DNA from: an uncultured Pelagibacteraceae bacterium
GTDB taxonomy: Bacteria; Pseudomonadota; Alphaproteobacteria; Pelagibacterales; Pelagibacteraceae
NCBI GenBank assembly: GCA_902561075.1
Contig: CACEOC010000008.1
Location: 1 to 39,952, forward strand
Length of the DNA: 39,952 nt
Reading direction: 5' to 3'
Position 1 is the first letter of the stretch, and each line of letters opens with the position of its first letter. A program made the translations under genes and the position numbers. This document shows positions 7,574 through 17,192 of the stretch, in pieces. Below the pieces are notes generated by a model. The model was not told where the DNA came from. It searched no databases and worked only from the letters and a program-made list of their open reading frames with translations.

Positions 7574-10447
7574 ATGCAAAAAAAGATAGTTATTAAGGGC
7601 GCAAAAGAACATAATTTAAAAAATTTATCAGTTGAAATTCCTAAAGATAAATTTGTAGTTATTACTGGCATTTCAGGTTCTGGTAAATCCTCTCTTGCAT
7701 TTGATACTATTTATGCCGAAGGACAAAGAAGATATGTAGAAAGTTTATCTGCATACGCAAGACAATTTTTGGATAAAATGAAAAAACCAAACGTTGATAT
7801 GATTGAAGGATTAAGTCCTGCTATTTCAATTGAACAAAAAAACGCTCCTAAAAACCCAAGATCTACAGTAGCTACGGTCACGGAAATTTATGACTACATG
7901 AGAGTTTTATATGCAAGAGCAGGTATACCATATTCACCCTTCACTGGAAAACCTATAGTATCTCAAACTATTACTCAAATAGTTGATAAAATAAAACAGC
8001 TTCCCATGAAGTCAACCATATTCCTTTATGCTCCAGTTGTGAGAGGGAGAAAAGGTGAATATAAAAAAGATATATTAAATTACAAAAAAAGAGGCTTTAG
8101 AAAAATAAAAATAGATGAAATACTTTATGATATTGACGATGTTCCAGAGTTAAATAAAAAACTAAAGCATGAAATCTCAATACTTGTTGATAGAATTGTT
8201 TTAAACTCTTCAATCGGCAATAGACTAGCTGAGGGAGTAGAAACTGCAGTAAATTTATCTAATGGTTTATTGTACGTAGAATACGAAAATGAAACTTTAC
8301 CAAAAAAATTTAGAAAAATAGAAAAATTAATTTTTTCTACAAAATTTGCTTGCCCTGAAAGTGGTTTTACAATTGAAGAAATTGAACCAAGACTTTTTTC
8401 TTTTAATAGTCCTTATGGAGCATGTGAAGAATGTGATGGCATTGGTGTTAAATTGAATGTTGATCCAAAACTTGTTATTCCAAATGAAAAAAAATCATTA
8501 GCTGATGGTGCTATAGAACCATGGGCAAAATCAACTTCATTGTATTATGCACAAACTCTATCTTCACTAGCCAAACACTATGAATTTTCGTTGTCAGAAA
8601 AATGGAATAAATTATCAAAAAAAATTCGTGATATTATACTTTATGGATCCGATGATGAAGAAATAAAATTTTCTTATGACGATGGTTATGAAAAATATTC
8701 ACATAAGAAAACTTTCGAAGGAGTAATTAATAATTTAGAAAGAAGATATTTGGAAACTGATAGTGATTGGAAAAGAGAAGAGATTGCTCAATATCAATCT
8801 GATACTGATTGTGAAAGATGCAAAGGTCAAAGATTAAAAGAGGAAGCCTTGTGTGTGAAAATAAATAATCTAAATATTAGTGAGGTGACACAAAAATCTA
8901 TAATTGATGCTAAAGAATGGTTTTTATCACTAGAAAAAAATTTAGATAAAAGACAATTAAAAATCGCAGAACATATTTTAAAAGAAATAAACGAAAGATT
9001 AGATTTTTTACTTAATGTTGGATTAGACTATTTGACTTTATCCAGAGAGTCTGGAACTTTGTCCGGTGGAGAGTCTCAAAGAATAAGACTTGCTTCACAA
9101 ATTGGCTCAGGTTTAACAGGGGTTTTATATGTTTTAGATGAACCATCAATTGGTCTTCATCAAAAAGATAATGTAAAATTAATCAATGCATTAAAAAGAT
9201 TAAGGGACTTAGGTAATACTGTTGTTGTGGTTGAACATGATACAGAAACAATGGAAAATGCAGATCATATTATTGATCTCGGTCCTGAAGCTGGAAGTAA
9301 AGGCGGATCAATTGTAGCGCAAGGCACCTATAAAGAAATGCTTAATGCGAACTCGATAACTGGAAAGTATCTTGCTAACAAAAATTTTATACCTATTCCT
9401 AAACAAAGAAAATTAGCAAAAAATGGAAGGTTTCTTCAAATATTGAGTGCTAGCGGAAATAATTTAAAAAATGTAAATCTTAAAATTCCATTTGGTACTT
9501 TCACTTGTGTAACCGGTGTATCTGGTAGTGGTAAATCAACTTTAATTCTTCAAACTTTATATAATGCATTAAACTTGAGTTTGAATAATAATAAATCAAG
9601 AAAAATACCTAAGCCATTTAGAGGTTTGAAGGGATTAGAATTAATTGATAAAATAATAGATATAGATCAATCACCTATTGGAAGAACTCCAAGATCAAAT
9701 CCAGCAACTTATACAGGTGCTTTTGGGCCTATACGGGATTGGTTTACAAATCTACCTGAAGCAAAAAGTAGAGGCTACAAACCTGGCAGGTTTTCTTTTA
9801 ACGTAAAAGGTGGAAGATGTGAAGCATGTGAGGGTGATGGAGTAATAACATATGAAATGCATTTTTTACCAGATGTATATATAACTTGTGATGAGTGCAA
9901 AGGAAGTAGATATAACAGAGAAACGTTGGAAATAAAGTTTAAAGATAAAAGTATTGCAGATGTATTGAATATGACAGTTGACGAAGGGTGTGACTTTTTT
10001 GAAAATATATCAAATATAAGAAGCAAATTATTGACATTAAAAAAAGTTGGCTTGGGTTATATTAAGATTGGTCAACAAGCTACTACTTTATCTGGCGGCG
10101 AGGCACAAAGGATCAAATTAGCAAAAGAATTATCCAAAAGATCAACTGGGAGAACAATGTATATATTGGATGAACCTACAACAGGGCTTCATCAACATGA
10201 TATTAAAAAACTACTTGAAATATTACATACATTTGTTGCCACAGGAAATACAGTTGTTGTAATTGAGCATAATTTAGACGTTATAAAAACTGCTGATTAT
10301 ATTGTTGATATGGGTCCTGATGGAGGTGTAAAAGGAGGAAATATAATTGCTGAGGGAAAACCAGAGGAAATTGCTAATGTCAAAAATAGCTATACAGGTC
10401 AATACCTAAAACCACTGCTTAATGGCAAAGTTAAAAAAATCGCGTAA
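7574..10447 (+). CDS. uvrA: Excinuclease ABC subunit A (UvrA)
   Basis: This 957-residue protein is the damage-recognition ATPase of nucleotide excision repair and loads UvrB. It has two ABC ATPase modules: Walker [10 protein letters not shown] and GVSGSGKST, signatures LSGGESQR and LSGGEAQR, and Walker [13 protein letters not shown] and [12 protein letters not shown]. The C-terminal zinc finger [29 protein letters not shown] is intact. The first zinc module reads [10 protein letters not shown]...CEECDG, so the second Cys of the first CxxC is Ser, a substitution I recall as common in alphaproteobacterial UvrA. Length matches the family. The gene diverges from ssb and runs into secF, from which it is separated by only 8 bp (convergent). 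Confidence 0.98.
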   Translation: MQKKIVIKGAKEHNLKNLSVEIPKDKFVVITGISGSGKSSLAFDTIYAEGQRRYVESLSAYARQFLDKMKKPNVDMIEGLSPAISIEQKNAPKNPRSTVATVTEIYDYMRVLYARAGIPYSPFTGKPIVSQTITQIVDKIKQLPMKSTIFLYAPVVRGRKGEYKKDILNYKKRGFRKIKIDEILYDIDDVPELNKKLKHEISILVDRIVLNSSIGNRLAEGVETAVNLSNGLLYVEYENETLPKKFRKIEKLIFSTKFACPESGFTIEEIEPRLFSFNSPYGACEECDGIGVKLNVDPKLVIPNEKKSLADGAIEPWAKSTSLYYAQTLSSLAKHYEFSLSEKWNKLSKKIRDIILYGSDDEEIKFSYDDGYEKYSHKKTFEGVINNLERRYLETDSDWKREEIAQYQSDTDCERCKGQRLKEEALCVKINNLNISEVTQKSIIDAKEWFLSLEKNLDKRQLKIAEHILKEINERLDFLLNVGLDYLTLSRESGTLSGGESQRIRLASQIGSGLTGVLYVLDEPSIGLHQKDNVKLINALKRLRDLGNTVVVVEHDTETMENADHIIDLGPEAGSKGGSIVAQGTYKEMLNANSITGKYLANKNFIPIPKQRKLAKNGRFLQILSASGNNLKNVNLKIPFGTFTCVTGVSGSGKSTLILQTLYNALNLSLNNNKSRKIPKPFRGLKGLELIDKIIDIDQSPIGRTPRSNPATYTGAFGPIRDWFTNLPEAKSRGYKPGRFSFNVKGGRCEACEGDGVITYEMHFLPDVYITCDECKGSRYNRETLEIKFKDKSIADVLNMTVDEGCDFFENISNIRSKLLTLKKVGLGYIKIGQQATTLSGGEAQRIKLAKELSKRSTGRTMYILDEPTTGLHQHDIKKLLEILHTFVATGNTVVVIEHNLDVIKTADYIVDMGPDGGVKGGNIIAEGKPEEIANVKNSYTGQYLKPLLNGKVKKIA

Positions 10448-10455
10448 ATAATAAT

Positions 10456-11349
10456 TTAATCTTTATCTTTTAAAACAGTTTTTTGTGTTACATTAAGAGA
10501 TACTAGCAATGGACATGCAATATAAATTGAAGAATATGTTCCAAAAAAAACACCTAAGATCATTGCAAAAGAAAAACCTTTTAAAATTTCACCACCAAAC
10601 ACATAAATTGAAACTAAGGCTAATAGAGTTGTTATTGAGGTAATAATTGTTCGAGATAATGTCTCATTTATTGAAATATTAGTTAATTCAAATATCTGTA
10701 TATTTGAATATTTTTTTAAATTATCTCTTACTCTATCATAAATTACAACTGTATCATTCATGGAGTAACCCACAATTGTCAAAACTGCTGCTACTATGGA
10801 TAAATTAATTTCTAGAGAAAATATTGAAAAAATACCAAGTGTTACAATTACATCGTGGAATAGTGCCATTATAGCCCCAATACTAAATTGCCACTCAAAC
10901 CTAATCCAAATATAAAATAACATTGCAAATAGTGATAAAGCTATTGCTATGATTCCTGATTTTAGTAATTCTGAGCTAACTTTTGGTCCAACATTTTCTA
11001 CACGTCTAAAAGAAAAGTCATAACCAGATGAATTTTTTAGATTATTTTTAATTTCATTAACAAAATCAGGATTTTTGACATCAGTGTTTTGAAATTTAAC
11101 TATATAATCAGTTTGATTACCAAATTTTTTTACATTTACACCATTAAGATTTAACGAATTAAAACTATCCCTAACATTAGAAATAGATATATTTTTATCG
11201 TGCACTCTTAGTTCAATAAGTGTTCCACCTTTAAAATCAACACCATAATTTAAACCTTTAAAAATTAAAAAAATAACAGAGATTATTATTAATATTAATG
11301 ACAAGACATTTGCTGATTTATAATATTTATTAAAATAAAATGTTCTCAT
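10456..11349 (-). CDS. secF: Protein translocase subunit SecF
   Basis: This 297-residue membrane protein partners SecD to use the proton motive force in late protein export through SecYEG. Visible are the SecF start GLNYGVDFKGGTLIELRV, VGPKVSSELLKSG at the end of the periplasmic domain, and the conserved TM motif AVLTIVGYSMNDTVVIYDRVRDNL. The terminal segments NETLSRTIITSITTLLAL and GVFFGTYSSIYIACPLL follow. Six membrane segments are predicted, one N-terminal and five after the periplasmic domain. It directly follows secD (1 bp gap) and ends a 13-gene minus-strand run. Confidence 0.96.
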   Translation of the reverse strand: MRTFYFNKYYKSANVLSLILIIISVIFLIFKGLNYGVDFKGGTLIELRVHDKNISISNVRDSFNSLNLNGVNVKKFGNQTDYIVKFQNTDVKNPDFVNEIKNNLKNSSGYDFSFRRVENVGPKVSSELLKSGIIAIALSLFAMLFYIWIRFEWQFSIGAIMALFHDVIVTLGIFSIFSLEINLSIVAAVLTIVGYSMNDTVVIYDRVRDNLKKYSNIQIFELTNISINETLSRTIITSITTLLALVSIYVFGGEILKGFSFAMILGVFFGTYSSIYIACPLLVSLNVTQKTVLKDKD

Positions 11350-11350
11350 T

Positions 11351-12904
11351 CTATATAAGTTTCTCTTTGTCTTTGTTTCTCAAAACGTAGATTGAAGTTA
11401 ATAACCTAGCAATGAAATAAACTGTAAATAAGCTTGTTATAATACCTACACCAAGAGTTATGGAAAAACCTTTAATTGGACCAGTACCCATGAAGAATAA
11501 TATAAATGCAGCTATAAACGTTGTTATATTGGCATCTAAGATTGTTGTTCTTGATTTTGTATACCCTGAGTCAAATGCAATTACTTTATTTTTTTCATTT
11601 TTAATTTCCTCTTTAATTCTCTCAAAAATCAAAACATTTGCATCAACAGCCATTCCAACTGTTAAAATTATTCCAGCTATGCCAGGTAAAGTTAAAGTAG
11701 CTTCAAATATTGTTAATATACCTAACAAAATTACTAAATTTAATATTAAAGCAATATTAGCAATTACACCAAAATATTTATATTTATAAAGCATAAATAT
11801 AACAACTAAACAAAAACCAATAATCAAAGAAATAATACCAGCTTTTATGGAATCTTTACCAAGGTCTGGGCCAACAGTTCTCTCCTCAATTATATTTAAT
11901 GGAGCTGGTAGTGCCCCTGATCTCAATAACAAAGCGAGATCTGTAGCTGACTGAAATGTAAAATCTCCAGTAATTTGACCTGAACCACCTATAATAGCTT
12001 CACTTATTGTAGGGGCACTTATAATTTTATTGTCTAATATAATAGCAAGTTTTTTACCAACGCCTGAGGTGGTTGCTTTTGCAAATTTTTTTGTACCTAC
12101 CCTGTCTAAATTAAATGTTACAACAGTTTCATTTGTTTGACTATTCATGCTAGGACTAGCATCTATAAGGTTTTCTCCACTTATAATTATTCTTCTACTA
12201 ACAAATTCCTCATTATCTTCACCATCATATTTTAATTTTTCAATACCAAATGAACCTTCTGCTTTATTAGAAACAAATTGAAATGACAAATTAGCTGTTT
12301 TTCCTAATAGTTTTTTAATTCTTGATGGGTCATCAAGACCTGGTAACTCAACTAAAACTCTATCATTACCTCTCTTTACAATAGTAGGTTCATTTGTTCC
12401 AAGTTCATCAACCCTTCTTCGTACAATCTCAATTGCTTGCTCTAATGAGGAATTTTTAATTAATACAAGACCATAGTCACTCAGCTCTAAAATAAACTTA
12501 TCATTATTTGTATTAACTAATAATTGGTGGGTTTTAAATTCAGGATAATAAGGATTAATTTTGCTTTCATCGTTATCTAATGCATCATTTATTTTTTCTT
12601 TAAACTCATCGCTTACATTAAATTCAATTTTATTATTAATGAGTATTAAATTTTTTAAATTAATATTTTCTGATTTAGAAAATTTTCTAATTTCTAGTAA
12701 TTTTGATTGAAGTTTTTGATTTATAATCGGACTATTATCTACTTCCAAAAGTAAATATGAGCCGCCTTGTAAATCTAATCCTAAATTAATTTTTTTATTT
12801 AAAATTTTGTCTTCTGAATTAATAAAATTTGATAAGGCAAAATAAGAAAGGATTAGTGAAACCGCAATAATAATAATAATTCTTAATTTTGAAAAGTATA
12901 ACAT
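11351..12904 (-). CDS. secD: Protein translocase subunit SecD
   Basis: This 517-residue RND-superfamily membrane protein works with SecF in translocation. It shows the SecD start NLGLDLQGGSYLLLEVD, RRRVDELGTNEPTIVKRGNDRVLVELPGLDDP in the periplasmic P1 domain, and the central PALNIIEERTVGPDLGKDSI-like segment (ALPAPLNIIEERTVGPDLG). The TM region has TLTLPGIAGIILTVGMAVDANVLIFERIKEE, with the conserved Asp of the proton pathway, and ends with FAIARLL-like FIARLLTSIYV. Residues 1-26 form TM1. It lies 9 bp after yajC and 1 bp before secF, the classical yajC-secD-secF operon. Confidence 0.97.
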   Translation of the reverse strand: MLYFSKLRIIIIIAVSLILSYFALSNFINSEDKILNKKINLGLDLQGGSYLLLEVDNSPIINQKLQSKLLEIRKFSKSENINLKNLILINNKIEFNVSDEFKEKINDALDNDESKINPYYPEFKTHQLLVNTNNDKFILELSDYGLVLIKNSSLEQAIEIVRRRVDELGTNEPTIVKRGNDRVLVELPGLDDPSRIKKLLGKTANLSFQFVSNKAEGSFGIEKLKYDGEDNEEFVSRRIIISGENLIDASPSMNSQTNETVVTFNLDRVGTKKFAKATTSGVGKKLAIILDNKIISAPTISEAIIGGSGQITGDFTFQSATDLALLLRSGALPAPLNIIEERTVGPDLGKDSIKAGIISLIIGFCLVVIFMLYKYKYFGVIANIALILNLVILLGILTIFEATLTLPGIAGIILTVGMAVDANVLIFERIKEEIKNEKNKVIAFDSGYTKSRTTILDANITTFIAAFILFFMGTGPIKGFSITLGVGIITSLFTVYFIARLLTSIYVLRNKDKEKLI

Positions 12905-12913
12905 TTTTTAATG

Positions 12914-13201
12914 TTATTTTTTTGTATCTACCGTGCTTTTTATAAGACCTTGAACACCTGTTGTACGCAAAATTTCAACTTTGACATTGTCTGATATTTC
13001 TACCTCAATTTTTTCGTTATCAATAATTCTTTCCACTCTTCCAATTATACCTCCAGAGGTAATAATTTTGTCGCCTCTTTTTAATTCTTCCACCATTTTT
13101 TTATGTTCTTTTTGTTTTTTTTGTTGAGGTCTTATTAAGAAAAAATAAAAGATAACAAAAATTAAAATTAAAGGTATAAATTGACCTATTGCTGGATCCA
13201 T
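12914..13201 (-). CDS. yajC: Preprotein translocase accessory subunit YajC
   Basis: This 95-residue protein has one N-terminal membrane segment (FIPLILIFVIFYFFLIRPQQKKQKEHK). The RPQQKKQKEH stretch right after the membrane is a hallmark of YajC. The cytosolic part LKRGDKIITSGGIIGRVERI is also typical. YajC binds the SecDF complex; its exact function in export is not settled. It sits 52 bp downstream of serS and 9 bp upstream of secD, so it is probably cotranscribed with secDF. Confidence 0.95.
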   Translation of the reverse strand: MDPAIGQFIPLILIFVIFYFFLIRPQQKKQKEHKKMVEELKRGDKIITSGGIIGRVERIIDNEKIEVEISDNVKVEILRTTGVQGLIKSTVDTKK

Positions 13202-13253
13202 AACGATATAAATTTAGATGATATTTATACTAAATGATAAACTAAGACAACTC

Positions 13254-14513
13254 TTAATTGAGGCTTATTTTGTCTTTATTATTCATATAAGGTTGTAGAA
13301 CCTTCGGTATATTAATTGCACCATCTTTATTTTGATAATTTTCCATTACTGCAATTAATGTTCTTCCTACAGCTAATCCACTACCATTTAAAGTTCCTGG
13401 ATATTTATTTTCATTACTTGTGTCCTTATATCTTGTTTGCATTCTATTAGATTGAAAAGTGCCGCATGATGAACAACTCGATATTTCTCTATATTTATTT
13501 TCAGATGGCAACCAAACTTCGATATCATATGTTTTTTCAGAACTAAAACCCATGTCTCCTGATGACAATAAGACTTTCCTATATGGTAATTCTAAATTAT
13601 CTAGTACCATGGTTGCACATTTAGTCATTCGCTCTAATTCTTCCTCACATTTATTATTTTCTACAATGCTTACAAGCTCAACTTTATAAAATTGATGTTG
13701 TCTTATCATTCCTCTTGTATCTTTTCCGTAACTACCAGCTTCTTTTCTGAAACAAGGTGTTGAAGCTACCAATCTTATAGGCAAATCTTTAATATTTAAT
13801 ATTTTATTTTTTACCATGTTTGTCAAAATTACTTCAGCAGTTGGAATTAAAAATTTTCTATCTGATTTGTCATCTAATAGTAACTCAAATTGATCATTTT
13901 CAAATTTAGGTAATTGTCCTGTACCAAACATAGTGCTTTCATTAGCTATCAATGGAGGTGAAATTTCTAAATAACCGTTTATTTTTGTGTGCAAATCTAT
14001 CATATAATTAGAAATGGCTCTTTCTAAAGAAGCAAGTTCACTTTTTACAAATACAAATCTAGATGAGGTTGTTTTTGTAGCAAGATCAAAATCTAACATT
14101 TTTAGTTTCTCACCTAGCTCAAAGTGTGTTTTTGGTTTAAAGTCAAATTCTTTAATTTCACCATGAGTACTTACAACTTCATTAAACGTCTCGTCTTTTC
14201 CTATCGGAACATTTTCTAAAGCAATATTTGGCAAATTTGATAAGATATTATTTAATTCATTTTTTACAGTCTTCTGCTCACTTACAATAGTTTCAATTTT
14301 TTTAGAAATAATTTTCGATTTTTCAAATAAGGATTTATCTTTTATTTTAGAAATTTCTTTTTTGTCTTTTTCAAGTGTTTCTTTTTTTTGTATTAATTCA
14401 CGATTTTTAACATCTAGATTTTTTAATTTTTCTACATCAAAATTAACATTTCTATTTTGAATTTTTTTTTTAAATTCATCAAAGTTATCTCTGATAGATT
14501 TAATATTGTGCAT
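13254..14513 (-). CDS. serS: Seryl-tRNA synthetase
   Basis: This 419-residue class II synthetase charges tRNA-Ser (and tRNA-Sec where present). The N-terminal coiled-coil arm covers about residues 1-105 (Lys/Glu-rich KKETLEKDKKEISKIKDKSL). The catalytic domain includes GTGQLPKFENDQF, FLIPTAEVILTNMVK, motif 2 TPCFRKEAGSYGKDTRGMIRQHQFYKVELV and motif 3 NGSGLAVGRTLIAVMENYQ. EIWLPSENKYREISSCSSC-like sequence gives the serine-recognition area. Its start overlaps the end of tatC by 14 bp, so translation is probably coupled to the Tat genes. In many alphaproteobacteria surE and pcm follow serS; here yajC follows directly. Confidence 0.97.
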   Translation of the reverse strand: MHNIKSIRDNFDEFKKKIQNRNVNFDVEKLKNLDVKNRELIQKKETLEKDKKEISKIKDKSLFEKSKIISKKIETIVSEQKTVKNELNNILSNLPNIALENVPIGKDETFNEVVSTHGEIKEFDFKPKTHFELGEKLKMLDFDLATKTTSSRFVFVKSELASLERAISNYMIDLHTKINGYLEISPPLIANESTMFGTGQLPKFENDQFELLLDDKSDRKFLIPTAEVILTNMVKNKILNIKDLPIRLVASTPCFRKEAGSYGKDTRGMIRQHQFYKVELVSIVENNKCEEELERMTKCATMVLDNLELPYRKVLLSSGDMGFSSEKTYDIEVWLPSENKYREISSCSSCGTFQSNRMQTRYKDTSNENKYPGTLNGSGLAVGRTLIAVMENYQNKDGAINIPKVLQPYMNNKDKISLN

Positions 14514-15270
14514 TTTTTTCTTTTATTTTGTTTTCTATAAGTTTAACTGATATAATAGACAATTCGTATAATATTAATAAAGGTATAGCTAATCCAATTT
14601 GAGTGATAGGATCTGGAGGCGTTAAAACAGCTGCGCATGCAAATATAATTACAATCACAAATTTTCTTCTTTCCTTCAAAAACACAGAGTCTATTAGTCC
14701 TATTCTAGCCAATAAACTAAGTACCACAGGTAGTTGAAAACTTAATCCAAAAGCAAAAATAAGTTTCATAATTAGTGATAAATATTCATTAACCTTTGCT
14801 TCTAGTTGTATTGGTAAATTAGTTATATTACCTATGCTTTCAAATGATAAAAAAAACTTTATAGCTAATGGCATAATTAAATAATAAACAAGCATTCCAC
14901 CTAATAAAAAAAGAATTGGCGTTATAATTAAATATGGCATTATTGCTGATTTTTCATGTTCATATAATCCAGGTGCAATGAATTTCCAAATTTGAATTAA
15001 AATAAAAGGACTTGTAAAAAAAAATGCAGTGAAAAAAGAAACTTTTAGATAAGTTAAAAATGTTTCTTGAAGTGCTGTAAAAATCAATCTTCTATTAATA
15101 TTATCATCTTTCACAGCTTCTGCATAAGGCTCAACTAAAAAACCATAAATATAATCGGAAAACAAATAACATATAACAAATAAACAAATTAAAAAAATTA
15201 ATGTATTAATAAGTCTTTTTCTTAATTCTGTTAAATGACTTATAAAACCTAAATTATTATCGTTAGACAT
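14500..15270 (-). CDS. tatC: Sec-independent (Tat) translocase subunit TatC
   Basis: This 256-residue protein with six predicted membrane segments is the receptor for twin-arginine signal peptides. It has the N-terminal GFISHLTELRKRLINTLIF motif, the FTSPFILIQIWKFIAPGLYEHEK segment (conserved Phe and Glu of the signal-binding site), and FGLSFQLPVVLSLLARIGLI. It overlaps tatB by 8 bp and serS by 14 bp. The M48 protease at 1.3 kb in this window has a twin-arginine signal and is a probable client. Confidence 0.97.
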   Translation of the reverse strand: MSNDNNLGFISHLTELRKRLINTLIFLICLFVICYLFSDYIYGFLVEPYAEAVKDDNINRRLIFTALQETFLTYLKVSFFTAFFFTSPFILIQIWKFIAPGLYEHEKSAIMPYLIITPILFLLGGMLVYYLIMPLAIKFFLSFESIGNITNLPIQLEAKVNEYLSLIMKLIFAFGLSFQLPVVLSLLARIGLIDSVFLKERRKFVIVIIFACAAVLTPPDPITQIGLAIPLLILYELSIISVKLIENKIKEKNAQY

Positions 15271-15499
15271 TTTTATCGTTATTATTTTTTGTTTTAATAT
15301 CTTCCTTTAAATCTTTTTCCTCATTGATATCAATATTACTCACCTCTGTAACTTGAGATTGAATATTGTTAACGTATCTTTTAATAGATCCAACCCATGA
15401 ACCAATTTTTTTTATCATAATTGGAAAATCTTTAGGACCGACAACAATTATAGCAATAGATACAATTATTAATATCTCTAACCAACCAATTTGTGGCAT
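15263..15499 (-). CDS. tatB: Tat translocase subunit TatB
   Basis: This 78-residue protein has an N-terminal membrane helix (MPQIGWLEILIIVSIAIIVVGPKDFP) with the conserved Glu in the helix and the Gly-Pro hinge, then an amphipathic helix (IMIKKIGSWVGSIKRYVNNIQSQ) and a charged tail. The GPKDFP hinge is typical of TatB rather than TatA. TatB forms the signal-peptide receptor with TatC. The protein is short compared with E. coli TatB (171 residues), in line with streamlined genomes. It is 5 bp after tatA and overlaps tatC. Confidence 0.93.
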   Translation of the reverse strand: MPQIGWLEILIIVSIAIIVVGPKDFPIMIKKIGSWVGSIKRYVNNIQSQVTEVSNIDINEEKDLKEDIKTKNNNDKNV

Positions 15500-15504
15500 T
15501 TAAA

Positions 15505-15711
15505 TTATTCTTTATTGTTATCTTTGTTATTGGAATCTTGATTTTCGCTTATATTTTTTGGTGGGTTATCTTCAGAAGGATCAGCCATTCCTTTTTTAAA
15601 ACTCTTTATGCCTTTTGCAACATCACCCATCAAACTAGATATTTTTCCTCTACCGAATAATAAAACAATTAATACAGCAACAATTGCAATTTGCCAAAAT
15701 CCAATACTCAT
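15505..15711 (-). CDS. tatA: Tat translocase pore subunit TatA
   Basis: This 68-residue protein shows the TatA pattern: short periplasmic N-terminus, one membrane helix ([20 protein letters not shown]) with the FGRGK hinge, the amphipathic helix [18 protein letters not shown] and an acidic, Asn-rich tail. TatA oligomers form the transport path for folded proteins. It is first in the tatA-tatB-tatC order and starts 51 bp after scpB. Confidence 0.95.
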   Translation of the reverse strand: MSIGFWQIAIVAVLIVLLFGRGKISSLMGDVAKGIKSFKKGMADPSEDNPPKNISENQDSNNKDNNKE

Positions 15712-15762
15712 ATAGTTATATATAGCCTTTAAATAAAAATTTTTAAAGAAACTTTTTTTAAA

Positions 15763-16449
15763 TTACTCTTCGTTTTTTAAGGTACCACTCAACATTTCGT
15801 CAATATCTGAATAAATATTCTCCTTTTTTTCTAATTGCTTCTCTTTATAAAATTTCCCTGTACCAAATATGTTAGATTCAACATTTGTGGTATCTATCAG
15901 GCCAGCAGAACCTAATTCCTCAATAGTAGGCAAATCAGATAATTTCTGCAGACTAAAATGGTTTAAAAATTCATCAGTTGTACCGTATTGGATGGGTTTT
16001 CCTGGAACATCCTTTCTACCCATATGCCTAACCCAATTAAGTTCTAAAAGTATATCAAGAGTATTTGTTCCAAAAGCTACACCTCTTATTTCCTCTATTT
16101 CTGCCCTAGTAACTGGTTGGTGATAAACTATAATAGATAGTGTTTCTATTGCAGCTTTCGATAATTTTTTTTCTACAGTCTTTTGTTGTGACATTAATGA
16201 TGATAAATTTTCTGAAGTACGGAAAGACCATTTACCGGATATACAAACTAAATTAATACCTCTATTCAAATAATTTTGTTTAAGATTTTCAAGACATTTA
16301 TTAACATTAGTTTTTTTGGATATTTTTTTTTCGATTGACTCAACATCTAAAGGCTCGGATGAAGCAAAAATTACTGCTTCAATTTCTCTCTCGGCTTCTG
16401 AAATCTTATTGGGAAATTTAACAATATTATTTGATTTAATTTTTTTCAT
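15763..16449 (-). CDS. scpB: Segregation and condensation protein B (kleisin partner)
   Basis: This 228-residue protein has the two winged-helix domains of ScpB. Typical sequences are EREIEAVIFASSEPLDVESIEKKI, SKAAIETLSIIVYHQPVTRAEIEEIRGV and WVRHMGRKDVPGKPIQYGTTDEFLNHFSLQKLSDLP. ScpB binds the kleisin ScpA and, with SMC, forms the bacterial condensin that organises and segregates the chromosome. It overlaps scpA by 4 bp and is followed by tatA. Confidence 0.95.
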   Translation of the reverse strand: MKKIKSNNIVKFPNKISEAEREIEAVIFASSEPLDVESIEKKISKKTNVNKCLENLKQNYLNRGINLVCISGKWSFRTSENLSSLMSQQKTVEKKLSKAAIETLSIIVYHQPVTRAEIEEIRGVAFGTNTLDILLELNWVRHMGRKDVPGKPIQYGTTDEFLNHFSLQKLSDLPTIEELGSAGLIDTTNVESNIFGTGKFYKEKQLEKKENIYSDIDEMLSGTLKNEE

Positions 16450-17183
16450 TTTTCTTTAATAAATATATCATCGAACAAATTATTTTGTTTTAGGGTTATA
16501 TTGCCCTCTTTTACTAATTCAAGAGATGCTGACAATATACCTGCGTTTCCGGTTCTGGATTTACTTTTTGATTTTTTGAAATCTGATGGAATAAGATCCT
16601 CGATGTTTTTCCAATCAGATAATTTTCCTAGAAACTGTTTTATTGTTCTTATACCGTCTTCTGTTGTAAAAACTGGAAGTTTCGGAATTGAAATTCTTTG
16701 AAAATTTTTAGTTTGTATTATTGTGGAGTAAGTTCTTAAAATTTCATATAAAGTTAATGAATATTTTGTATTGTAGGTAGATTTAATACGTCCCTTGCCA
16801 CCTCTTAAAAAAATATCTCTTCCAAGTCTTTTTCTTTTTAACATTTGATCTGATAATATTCTTATTAACTCAAGCTTTTTTAATTGTAATTTTAATTTTT
16901 CAGCAACTTCTAAGGCTTTAAACTCTTCGTCATCACTTTCAGGTAAAAGTAATTTTGATTTTAAATATGTAAGCCATGTAGCGATTAGAAGATATTCTGA
17001 GGCAACTTCTAAGTTTATGTTATCAGATTTTGTAATAAATTCATAAAATTGATCTGCAAGTTTAGTTATAGATAATTTTTCTAAATCAACTTTTTGAGCT
17101 TTAGCTAAATCTAACAATGTGTTTAAGGGTCCACTATAAAGATTTAAATTTACTTCAAAGTATTGGGAATCATTCTCATACAT
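16446..17183 (-). CDS. scpA: Segregation and condensation protein A (kleisin)
   Basis: This 245-residue kleisin bridges SMC heads and recruits ScpB. Motifs are VNLNLYSGPLNTLLDLAKAQKVDLEKLSITKLADQF near the N-terminus and ASEYLLIATWLTYLKSKLLLP. The long charged central region and the C-terminal winged helix (SDWKNIEDLIPSDF...FSASLELVKEGNI-like) follow. It starts 9 bp after nagZ and overlaps scpB by 4 bp. Confidence 0.95.
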   Translation of the reverse strand: MYENDSQYFEVNLNLYSGPLNTLLDLAKAQKVDLEKLSITKLADQFYEFITKSDNINLEVASEYLLIATWLTYLKSKLLLPESDDEEFKALEVAEKLKLQLKKLELIRILSDQMLKRKRLGRDIFLRGGKGRIKSTYNTKYSLTLYEILRTYSTIIQTKNFQRISIPKLPVFTTEDGIRTIKQFLGKLSDWKNIEDLIPSDFKKSKSKSRTGNAGILSASLELVKEGNITLKQNNLFDDIFIKEK

Positions 17184-17192
17184 ATAAATACA

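Noticed and set aside
15712..15762. Weak palindrome CTTTAAA...TTTAAAG between scpB and tatA
   Set aside because: Seven AT-dominated pairs around an 8-base loop in very AT-rich sequence; expected by chance and not convincingly a terminator.
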